Assembly: GCA_016210495.1 (NCBI GenBank)
Contig: JACQUC010000278.1
Coordinates: 1-42,934, forward strand
Length of the DNA: 42,934 nt
Origin: Chloroflexota bacterium
Lineage (GTDB): Bacteria > Chloroflexota > FW602-bin22 > JACPRP01
Direction of reading: 5' to 3'
Shown here: piece by piece, positions 22,967-30,833 of the stretch
How the letters are laid out: each line of letters begins with the position of its first letter
How positions within the stretch are numbered: the first letter of the stretch is position 1
Program-made: the position numbers and the translations under genes
Notes under the pieces: model-generated
The model's database searches: none
What the model was told of the DNA's origin: nothing
The model's input: the letters and a program-made list of their open reading frames with translations, nothing else

Positions 22967-24619
22967 GTGCAGAGACTTTTCGACAACTCCATTGAGGTCG
23001 ACGTGCTCGTCGTCGGCGGCGCGCTGACGGGCCTGTACGCGGGCATTCGCGCCAAAGAGGCCGGTGCCCGGACGCTTGTGGTCGACAAAGCGACCTCGGG
23101 GAAGAGCGGGTGCGTAGCCTTCGCCGGTGGCGACGTCACACTGGTGTTGCCAGAGGACGAGTTCGACGCCTACGTCCGCCAGTACGAGTCTCTGGGCCAG
23201 GGGCTGGTGGATCGCGGCTGGATCAAGTTCACGCTCGCGGAAACGCTCGACCGGGTAATGGAGCTGGACGCCTGGGGTGTGCCTTTCGAGAAGGATAGCG
23301 CCGGTCGTTTTGCGCGCAAGGGCGGGCGCGGCGGCGCGGCGCCCTCCGCCGTGGTCACGGGCCCGGCGCTGCTGGACGCCGCGAAGCGCGCGGCGAAGCA
23401 GAGAGGTCTCGAGTTCCTCAATAAGGTGATGGTGACTCATTTGCTGGTGGGCGACGGACGCGTAGCGGGCGCGGCCGGCTTCAACGTCGAAACGGGCGAG
23501 ACCTACCTGCTCAAGGCGGGTGCGGTCGTGTGCGTTGCGGGCCCCTGCGCCTTCAAGAGCACGTACATCGGCCATCGCATGTGCACGGGCGACGGTACCG
23601 CGGCGGCCTACCGCTGCGGGGCGGAGCTGGAGTCGATGGAGTTCGCCGTCGGCCACAACTCCGGGCCCCGCGAGTACGACATCGCCGGCCTGGCCCGCTT
23701 CGTGGCGATGGGGGCCAGGTTCGTCAACCGTGAAGGCTATGCCTTTATGGGCGATTACAGCCCGGAACTGAAGGACAAAGCGCCCTTCGGGGCGCTGGCC
23801 AGAGCGATGGCGATGGAGGTGAAGGCCGGGCGCGGCCCGATCTACTTCGACATGACGGCCATCAACGCGGCGGACTACGAGCTGTCGCGCAAGATCGTCA
23901 CGCACACCTTCAAGACGCTGGACCGCGCCGGGGTCGACCTGCGGCGGGACCGGGTGGAGTGGATTCCCACCTTCCAGGGCAACATGGGCTGTCGCGGTGG
24001 CCTGCGCATCGGCAAGGATTTCTCGACGACGATTCCCGGCTTGTTCACCGGCGGGGACACGGGCGCGATTCCCTGGTACGGCGCCGAGGCCGGGTACCAC
24101 GGCATCAACCTGGCCTGGTGCTGCATCTCCGGCCACCACGCGGGCATCAACGCGGCGCGGTGGGCGCGCGGGGCCGACCGTCCGCGCGTGGACGACGAGC
24201 AGGCCGCCGACGTTCACCGCGCGATCCTCGCGCCGCTGCGCCGGGGCACCGGCAAGTCGCCCGACGACGTGATTCTGGCTGTGCAGCAGACGCTGATCCC
24301 TTACGACGTGGTGATCCTCAAGCACGAAGACCGTTTGAAGCGCGCGCTGGCGGCGATGGTACAGGAGCGGCGCGAGTGCGAGGAAACCGTGCGGGCCGAG
24401 GACTCCCACGACCTGGTGAAGGCGCACGAGGCGGCCAACATGTGCCTGGTTGGCGAGATGATCCTGCGGGCATCGCTCCTGCGCACCGAGAGCCGGGGCA
24501 CACACTATCGCGAGGACTATCCCCAACCCGACGACGAGTGGCTGAAGATAGTCTGCTTCAAAGACGACGGGGGTGAGATGAGGTTTTGGACCGAGCCCCT
24601 GGTGCACACGCAATTCTAG
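22967..24619 (+). CDS. FAD-dependent oxidoreductase of the fumarate reductase/AprA-like type
   Basis: 550 residues, GTG 22967 with AGGAGGG four bases upstream. The N-terminal dinucleotide fold reads VDVLVVGGALTGLYAGIRA, where the last G of the usual G-x-G-x-x-G is kept, then ARTLVVDKA. The FAD-domain closing motif is IPGLFTGGDTGA (near residue 355), followed by GINLAWCCISGHHAG. The capping and helical domains follow the succinate dehydrogenase/fumarate reductase/adenylylsulfate reductase alpha-subunit plan. The usual covalent-FAD histidine motif is absent (SGKSGCVAFAGG instead). It is followed after 14 bases by a dicluster ferredoxin, an arrangement like AprA/AprB. Reaction and substrate are not known. 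Confidence 0.85.
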   Translation: MQRLFDNSIEVDVLVVGGALTGLYAGIRAKEAGARTLVVDKATSGKSGCVAFAGGDVTLVLPEDEFDAYVRQYESLGQGLVDRGWIKFTLAETLDRVMELDAWGVPFEKDSAGRFARKGGRGGAAPSAVVTGPALLDAAKRAAKQRGLEFLNKVMVTHLLVGDGRVAGAAGFNVETGETYLLKAGAVVCVAGPCAFKSTYIGHRMCTGDGTAAAYRCGAELESMEFAVGHNSGPREYDIAGLARFVAMGARFVNREGYAFMGDYSPELKDKAPFGALARAMAMEVKAGRGPIYFDMTAINAADYELSRKIVTHTFKTLDRAGVDLRRDRVEWIPTFQGNMGCRGGLRIGKDFSTTIPGLFTGGDTGAIPWYGAEAGYHGINLAWCCISGHHAGINAARWARGADRPRVDDEQAADVHRAILAPLRRGTGKSPDDVILAVQQTLIPYDVVILKHEDRLKRALAAMVQERRECEETVRAEDSHDLVKAHEAANMCLVGEMILRASLLRTESRGTHYREDYPQPDDEWLKIVCFKDDGGEMRFWTEPLVHTQF

Positions 24620-24633
24620 GAGGTAACGCCGCG

Positions 24634-24855
24634 ATGGGCATCAAGACGATAGACGAAGGCACCTGCACCGGCTGCGCCATCTGCGTCGCCTCGTGCCCGA
24701 TGGACGTGATCCGGATGACCCCCGACCGCCGCAAGGCGGCTATCCGCTATCCCCTGGACTGCATGACCTGCTACAACTGCGAGCGTGACTGCCCCGAGGA
24801 GGGCACGATCACGATCGGGCCGGAGCGGGCGAGGTATGTTCCGTTGCCGTGGTAA
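24634..24855 (+). CDS. Dicluster [4Fe-4S] ferredoxin, partner of the flavoprotein
   Basis: 73 residues, ATG 24634 with AGGAGG overlapping the flavoprotein stop. Two complete cluster motifs: CTGCAICVASCP (near residue 11) and CMTCYNCERDCP (near residue 43), each with C-x2-C-x2-C-x3-C-P. It should hand electrons to or from the FAD protein. AprB has the same cluster pair but is longer, with a C-terminal tail missing here. Confidence 0.9.
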   Translation: MGIKTIDEGTCTGCAICVASCPMDVIRMTPDRRKAAIRYPLDCMTCYNCERDCPEEGTITIGPERARYVPLPW

Positions 24856-25002
24856 GCGCGCGTGCAGACCGCCCAAACGTCAATCTCGCCTCCCCTGAAG
24901 GCGGTCAGGGCGAAGGCGCAGCCCCTCGCGCATAGAAGCTCCCGTGACGAACAACCGTGCTTCTGCTACTCTTGCTGCGAACGCGGGCTAGGAGGTGTAG
25001 AT

Positions 25003-25908
25003 GTGGCCGTCCCAGACTACGAGCGGCTCATGCTCCCGCTGCTGAAGCTTGCCAGCGATGGCATGGATCATACTCTCGGCGAAGCGATCGAGAAACTGGC
25101 GGCGTTGTTTGGCCTGACCGACGAGGACAGAAAAGAAAGGCTGCCCAGCGGTGCACAGGCCAAGTTTGACAACAGGGTTGGGTGGGCCAGAACCTATCTG
25201 AAGAAAGCTGGGCTCCTCGAGAGCGCCGCTCGGGGAACGTTCCGGACCACCAAGCGTGGTCTGGAAGTACTGGCTGGAGAGCCGACCTCGCTCGACAACA
25301 AGTTTCTGAGGCAATTCCCTGAGTTCTTGGAGTTCCAAGGGGTTTCGCGGCGAGCAGGCAAGCATGAGGAAGAAGTCGAGCCAGCGGGCCAGACGCCGCA
25401 GGAGATCTTGGAGCTTGGATACCAGAACCTCAGGCGCAACCTGGCGCAAGAACTTCTCGAGCGGGCCAAGAAGTCGTCGGCGCGGCGTTTTGAAGAACTC
25501 GTGGTCGATTTGCTGGTGGCTATGGGCTACGGTGGATCGAGGAAGGATGCCGGGCAAGCCATTGGCCGCAGTGGCGACGGCGGCATTGATGGCATCATCA
25601 AAGAAGACAAGCTTGGTCTGGATGTGGTCTGTATCCAGGCGAAGAAGTGGGAAGCCAACGTGGGACGGCCAATCGTGCAAGGCTTTGCCGGGAGCCTGGA
25701 TGGCCAGAGGGCGAAGAAGGGCGTGCTGATCACCACATCACAATTCTCTCAAGATGCCAAGGACTACGTGAGCCGGATCGAAAAGAAGATTGTCCTGATC
25801 GACGGTGAGGAACTGGCACAGTTGATGATCGACCACGGAATAGGCGTGACCGAGGTGTCAACTTACACCGTGAAACGAATTGACCTTGACTATTTCGGGG
25901 AGGAATAG
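25003..25908 (+). CDS. mrr: Mrr-type restriction endonuclease
   Basis: 301 residues, very close to the usual Mrr length. GTG 25003 has GGAGG seven bases upstream; the frame is open further up but not protein-like. Residues 1-95 are the Mrr N-terminal winged-helix domain (PDYERLMLPLLKLASDG, GWARTYLKKAGLLES). Residues 160-280 are the catalytic PD-(D/E)xK domain: RRFEELVVDLLVAMGYGG, then GDGGIDGII with the catalytic aspartate, and CIQAKKW with the Q-x-K. The end reads GVLITTSQFSQDAKDYV. Mrr cleaves methylated or otherwise modified foreign DNA (type IV-like). No methyltransferase is adjacent, as expected for this type. Confidence 0.93.
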   Translation: MAVPDYERLMLPLLKLASDGMDHTLGEAIEKLAALFGLTDEDRKERLPSGAQAKFDNRVGWARTYLKKAGLLESAARGTFRTTKRGLEVLAGEPTSLDNKFLRQFPEFLEFQGVSRRAGKHEEEVEPAGQTPQEILELGYQNLRRNLAQELLERAKKSSARRFEELVVDLLVAMGYGGSRKDAGQAIGRSGDGGIDGIIKEDKLGLDVVCIQAKKWEANVGRPIVQGFAGSLDGQRAKKGVLITTSQFSQDAKDYVSRIEKKIVLIDGEELAQLMIDHGIGVTEVSTYTVKRIDLDYFGEE

Positions 25909-26128
25909 GACAAGCTGGGGCTGCACACGCAACCAAGGGCCTTAGACGGCGGCGGCAAGCCGTCGCACTCCACAACGTGAGGCTTTCTGACCTGTACGCG
26001 TGGCCTGACCTAGGTGGGAATGGGCTGCTCTTGCCGATAGCCCTTGGCAAGATCGGGGTGGGGAGGCGGGGAATGGCGTGGGTGCTGCGGAGCGTTGCGG
26101 GAAGTGTGGGTAAGGCAGACGGGCTACG

Positions 26129-26157
26129 CGCACCTGTAAGAGGTGCGGCTACGGGTA
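26129..26157 (+). repeat. Hairpin repeat with GGCTACGGG tail, copy 2
   Basis: CGCACCT, a short loop and AGGTGCG, then GCTACGGGT. The second arm and tail are nearly identical to 6761-6777. Confidence 0.65.
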
Positions 26158-26217
26158 TTTGGGCGGGGATTGCGGAGGGCAGTGGCGCCTGGCAGCTAGC
26201 GGTATGGCATACGGGCG

Positions 26218-26246
26218 CCCCCGTAGCCGCTCCGCCTTGCGGAGCG
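26218..26246 (-). repeat. Hairpin repeat with GGCTACGGG tail, inverted copy 3
   Basis: On the minus strand it reads CGCTCCGCAAGGCGGAGCGG followed by CTACGGGG. The stem is a different sequence, the tail is the same. Confidence 0.6.
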
Positions 26247-26351
26247 CTGGGCGGGGGACCTGCGGCGCGAGCCCGGAGGGCGAGGCGGCACCGCATCAAG
26301 AGACACGGAGGGTACCCGGCTCGCGGACCGAACGCGGCACACTAGCCGCTC

Positions 26352-27248
26352 CTACGGCGCCGTCCGAGGCCGGCGCCGCGCCCTGTAGGCGCGCCAGGCG
26401 AAGATGAACAACGCGACGATGGGAATCAGCCACCAGAGGAAGACGACGAGCACGATCACCACGTCCGCAAGCCGCTGCATGACCAGGAGCGAGGCGTCCC
26501 AGGCCTGAGCAGCCGTTTCGAGGGGCTTCCAGCCCGACTTGCCGCGACCGGCGAAGGCTTCCGGGACCAGTGAGATCGTGATGGTGGACATCTCCGTGCG
26601 GCGGCTTAGGAAGTTCATCCGGCCCTGAATCTTCTCGATCTGACCTCTGATGCTCGTCAGCTCGCGCTGTACCGCCAGGATGTCCTCGACGCGCTCAGCC
26701 CTATCCAGAATGCGCAGCAGGGCGGCCTCTGTGGCCCGGAGGTTGCGCGACTGGGACTCCAGGTCCGTGAACTCCTCGGTGACGTCCTGGGTCGTGCCGT
26801 TTTCGGTCTCTACTTTGATGGCCAGCCGGCGAATCTGCTGGATGCTGTTCTCGTAAGCCGCCGAGGGCACCTGAATGACTACGTTCGCCACCATCCGCTC
26901 GCCCTCGAAGCGGCTGTTGGACTGGGCGACGAAGCCGCCCGCCGACGTCGCGATGTCGCGCACGGCGTTGAGGCTGTTCTCGACGTCCTTGACCACGATA
27001 GATAGCGTGGCCGTGCGGATGATCATACGGTCCCAGGACGCTACCTGGCTTCCCGGCGCCGCAGACTGGCCAGCATCCGTTGCGCGAGGCGCTGCGGCGG
27101 GTGCCTGTGCCTTCGACTCACCGCCAACTCTCGCGGCCCCGCCTGAGGGCGGTGGCGAGCTCGGCGCCACCTGGGGCGCCGCCGGTGCACAGGCGGCAAC
27201 GGACACGACCAAAGACATCAGGACCAGCAATGCTACCAACTTCCACAT
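26352..27248 (-). CDS. DUF4349 lipoprotein
   Basis: 298 residues, ATG 27248 with AAAGGAG about nine bases upstream. An N-terminal lipoprotein signal ends in the lipobox VAAC (near residue 20), followed by an Ala/Pro/Ser/Gly-rich linker. The DUF4349 core starts near residue 74 (RMIIRTATLSIVVKDVENSL) and includes GGFVAQSNSRFEGERM and a long coiled coil (DLESQSRNLRATEAALLRIL to VQRELTSIRGQIEKIQGRM). A C-terminal membrane segment (VVIVLVVFLWWLIPIVALFIF) and basic tail (RAYRARRRPR) complete the usual DUF4349 plan. Function unknown; likely an envelope protein. The AT-rich stretch upstream has no clear promoter pair. Confidence 0.88.
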   Translation of the reverse strand: MWKLVALLVLMSLVVSVAACAPAAPQVAPSSPPPSGGAARVGGESKAQAPAAAPRATDAGQSAAPGSQVASWDRMIIRTATLSIVVKDVENSLNAVRDIATSAGGFVAQSNSRFEGERMVANVVIQVPSAAYENSIQQIRRLAIKVETENGTTQDVTEEFTDLESQSRNLRATEAALLRILDRAERVEDILAVQRELTSIRGQIEKIQGRMNFLSRRTEMSTITISLVPEAFAGRGKSGWKPLETAAQAWDASLLVMQRLADVVIVLVVFLWWLIPIVALFIFAWRAYRARRRPRTAP

Positions 27249-27577
27249 TCCCCCAACTCCTTTCGATCTATCCCGTACGACGAGCAGGATCCCGGTTTCT
27301 CGATTATTAGACGAATCAGGGATGGGAAAGGTTCCGTGTTCTAGCGACAGGGTTGAGCCAATATTGGGTCAGTCTAGAGCGATGGACAGCTCTACCCCAC
27401 CCCAGCGGGGGACAAGCCGCCCGCACTACGTTCCTGAAACCGGCGTGTCCCGACCGTTAGTGAGCTGACCGGCAGACGCCGTGTCAGCCAAATCGTCTTA
27501 GCGCGTGGCCTGGGCTGTGAAGAATAAGGTCACTGGCAGGCTGGCGGCTAGGGCTAGAGGACTGGAGGTACATGCCG
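27249..27577. other. Gene-free stretch between DUF4349 and HicB-like genes
   Basis: No credible reading frame on either strand; in particular no HicA-like frame next to the HicB-like gene. Nothing else recognised. Confidence 0.5.
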
Positions 27578-27805
27578 TCAGGCGGCCACCTCAATCACGA
27601 TGGCCTGTGGATGCTTTCGCTCCTCGGGAATCGGTCGGCCCAGGTCCTTCAAGGACAGCAAGTAGCCCTCAATCGCTTCCCGCGCATTAGAGATTGCTTC
27701 CTCTATTGTTTCCCCTTCGGTGTTGCAACCTGGCAGCGCGGGGACGCTCACAACATAACCCCCTTCTTCTTCGTCAGGCGTGATCAACAATGTGTACTCT
27801 CTCAT
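27578..27805 (-). CDS. HicB-like antitoxin-family protein (orphan)
   Basis: 75 residues, ATG 27805 with GGAGAGG six bases upstream. It is the compact HicB fold: EYTLLITPDEEEGGYVVSVP, then ALPGCNTEGETIEEAISNAR and EAIEGYLLSL, ending IPEERKHPQ. HicB normally neutralises the mRNA interferase HicA and represses the operon. Here no HicA frame lies on either side, and there is no obvious C-terminal DNA-binding domain. It is therefore an orphan or a stand-alone relative of the family. It has its own promoter with a small inverted repeat over the -10 box. Confidence 0.85.
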   Translation of the reverse strand: MREYTLLITPDEEEGGYVVSVPALPGCNTEGETIEEAISNAREAIEGYLLSLKDLGRPIPEERKHPQAIVIEVAA

Positions 27806-27826
27806 AGCAGCCTCTCCAGTTGATCC

Positions 27827-27855
27827 ATCATAGCACACTATGGTGGTTTCAACAA
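27827..27855 (-). promoter_or_regulatory. Promoter of the HicB-like gene with overlapping inverted repeat
   Basis: On the minus strand: TTGTTG, 17 bases, then TGC and TATGAT. CATAG-CACA-CTATG (27829-27842) overlaps the -10 region and is a candidate operator; protein binding is inferred. Confidence 0.55.
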
Positions 27856-28328
27856 TTCATCGTGAACACTCCGGGGCTTGCGCGTGGTGTCCTCAGCGGG
27901 CAAGCAACTGGGGACGGCAGATCGACCTGTAGCCGGCCTGCTCCGCAGGACGCACCCTTGCTGTACCAGGCCGGGGCGAAGATGGCCTCGCCACGCCACG
28001 CGCCCGCCTTCGCTCAGGCGTCTCGGCACTCGAACAAGCACGCGTCCGCCTCAGGCGGACGGCTACGGGTGGATGCGCCCTGATCGTAGCAACCACTCAT
28101 GCCACGCAACAGAGAATGCACAGCCCCGGTGCACACTCTTCCCAGGATCAGAATCGGGCAATCCATGCGCACCTTCGAACCCTGTGAAGTTGCGCACTCG
28201 GGCGAACACTACCGCACCCGGCCAGCTAGAACTAAGGTTGATTCTATGGTATCATTCGTGACCTGGGGGAGATACTTTGGTTGGCAGGATGACGCTTCCA
28301 AGCACGTGTTTGACCTGGAGGGTATAAC
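27856..28328. other. 473-base gene-free stretch upstream of the GlsB-like gene
   Basis: Contains one GGCTACGGG-type hairpin repeat (28043-28072). Reading frames present are short, out of step with codon use, and not protein-like. No good promoter pair was found for the downstream gene. Confidence 0.5.
28043..28072 (+). repeat. Hairpin repeat with GGCTACGGG tail, copy 4
   Basis: CGTCCGCC-TCA-GGCGGACG followed by GCTACGGGTGG. Stem differs from the other copies, tail conserved. Confidence 0.65.
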
Positions 28329-28658
28329 GTGGGAGTAGTAATTGGTCTCTTAGTTTTGCTGCTGATCGTCGTCGTTGCGATGTGGATCACGACGCAAGTG
28401 GTCGGGATCCTGATTACCTTGTTCCTGGCGGGGCTTATCGGCTGGGTGGCCGATGCCATCGTGCCCGGGCGGTTGCCTTGGGGATGGCTGGGGGCGATCT
28501 TGGCCGGGCTGTTGGGAAGCTGGCTCGGGACCTGGCTGTTCGGGCACATCGGGCCGTCCTTCTTCGGCATCGCCATCATCCCGGCCATCCTGGGCGCGAT
28601 TATTCTGGCCCTGGCCCTCGAGGTGCTGGGGAAGCTGTTTGCGTCGAAGGGATATTAG
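28329..28658 (+). CDS. GlsB/YeaQ/YmgE-family membrane protein
   Basis: 109 residues, GTG 28329 with GGAGGG six bases upstream. Four hydrophobic segments rich in Gly, Leu and Ile: VVIGLLVLLLIVVVAMWI, a second reading VGILITLFLAGLIGWVADAI, a third with WGWLGAILAGLLGSWLG, and a last FFGIAIIPAILGAIILALAL. The central GLIGWVADAIVPG is typical of the transglycosylase-associated/GlsB family, usually 80-90 residues. These are small stress-associated membrane proteins of unclear function. It converges on the carbonic anhydrase gene, two bases apart. Confidence 0.85.
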   Translation: MGVVIGLLVLLLIVVVAMWITTQVVGILITLFLAGLIGWVADAIVPGRLPWGWLGAILAGLLGSWLGTWLFGHIGPSFFGIAIIPAILGAIILALALEVLGKLFASKGY

Positions 28659-28660
28659 AC

Positions 28661-29188
28661 CTACTCCGGCACGTGCCACAGCGAGCGCTTGTAGTCCCGC
28701 GCCCGAACGACGTAGTCTTCGGCGGAGCGGACGATTGCCGCGAGCTCTTCGTCAGTCACCTGGCGCACGACTTTGCCGGGCAGTCCGACCACGAGCGAGC
28801 GCGGCGGAATCGCCGTGTCCTCGGTCACGAGCGCTCCGGCACCGATGATGCTGCCCTCGCCGACTACCGCACGGTTCATGATGATGGCCCCGATGCCGAT
28901 CAGCACCTGGTCGTGGACGGTAGCGGCATGCACCACGGCGCCGTGACCCATGACCACGCCCTTCCCCAGCTTCGTCGGTTGCCCGATGTCCGCGTGGACC
29001 AGACAGCGGTCCTGGATGCTGCACCCGGCGCCGATGGTGATCCTGGCGCTGTCGCCGCGGATCACGGCGTTGAACCAGACGCTGACGTCCCTAGCGATGT
29101 GCACGTCGCCCACGACGTACACGCCGTCGGCAATAAAGACGCTGGGATGAACGCGAGGAGTGAATCCTTTGACAGATAGCAGTGGCAT
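28661..29188 (-). CDS. Gamma-class carbonic anhydrase family protein
   Basis: 175 residues, ATG 29188 with GGAGG six bases upstream. It is a left-handed beta-helix built from hexapeptide repeats (VHPSVFIADGVYVVGDVHIA and onward). The three zinc histidines of the gamma class are in place: CLVHADIG, VVMGHGAVVHA gives the other two. RGDSARITIGAGCSIQDRC matches the usual R-G-D and Q-D elements. The acidic loop of the Methanosarcina Cam enzyme is missing, as in the YrdA/CaiE-like group, so CO2 hydration is possible but not certain. Confidence 0.9.
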   Translation of the reverse strand: MPLLSVKGFTPRVHPSVFIADGVYVVGDVHIARDVSVWFNAVIRGDSARITIGAGCSIQDRCLVHADIGQPTKLGKGVVMGHGAVVHAATVHDQVLIGIGAIIMNRAVVGEGSIIGAGALVTEDTAIPPRSLVVGLPGKVVRQVTDEELAAIVRSAEDYVVRARDYKRSLWHVPE

Positions 29189-29255
29189 GTTCGGCCTCCA
29201 CAAGCGGTTGGGCGACGAGGCGCGTTCTGAAGCAAACGAATATGCTCTCGATTAT

Positions 29256-29384
29256 CCCTTCTCCCTTTCGCAAAAGGGAGAGGGGAGGGTGAGGGTTCGC
29301 CCGTTCGTCTAAGTTGAGACGCCTTCTACGTTCCAGCGTCGGGTCACCCTCACCCTGCCTCTCCCTCAAGCGTGAGGGAGAGGA
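29256..29384. repeat. Two CTCTCCC hairpin repeats, copies 4 and 5
   Basis: CCCTTCTCCC with AAAGGGAGAGGGGAGGGTGA (29256-29295) and CCCTCACCCTGCCTCTCCC with GTGAGGGAGAGG (29347-29384) lie between the carbonic anhydrase and aminotransferase genes. Confidence 0.7.
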
Positions 29385-29403
29385 GATTACTTGGCTAGGG
29401 CAA

Positions 29404-30714
<1,311 letters not shown>

Positions 30715-30772
30715 GTAACACCTCAACTCAACCATAACAAAAGAGGTCTGAAAGTGTCAAGGAAAATGACAA

Positions 30773-30793
30773 CGGGGGCATGTTTATGCCCCC
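30773..30793. repeat. Palindrome between the propeller and aminotransferase genes
   Basis: CGGGGGCAT-GTT-TATGCCCC with one more C-G pair forms a 9-pair stem. No T-tract follows directly on either strand, so it is a weak terminator candidate at best. Confidence 0.4.
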
Positions 30794-30833
30794 GCGATGT
30801 GAACTCATTTAGCAGGCGCTTGATCGTACCCTT

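Larger units (their letters stand above)
25909..26351. other. 443-base gene-free stretch packed with hairpins
   Basis: It contains GACGGCGGCGGCAAGCCGTC (25945-25964), two copies of the GGCTACGGG repeat family in opposite orientation (26129-26157, 26218-26246) and other GC-rich short palindromes. No gene or promoter is convincing. Confidence 0.6.

Noticed and set aside
22922..24613. Long minus-strand reading frame (563 codons) opposite the flavoprotein gene
   Set aside because: It is rich in His, Arg and Gly with no domain pattern, and the plus strand encodes a clear flavoprotein with good ribosome-binding sites. It results from high-GC codon bias.
25909..26351. CRISPR-like array of repeats
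   Set aside because: The repeats are few, unevenly spaced, differently oriented and not separated by unique spacers of constant length; no cas genes are present.
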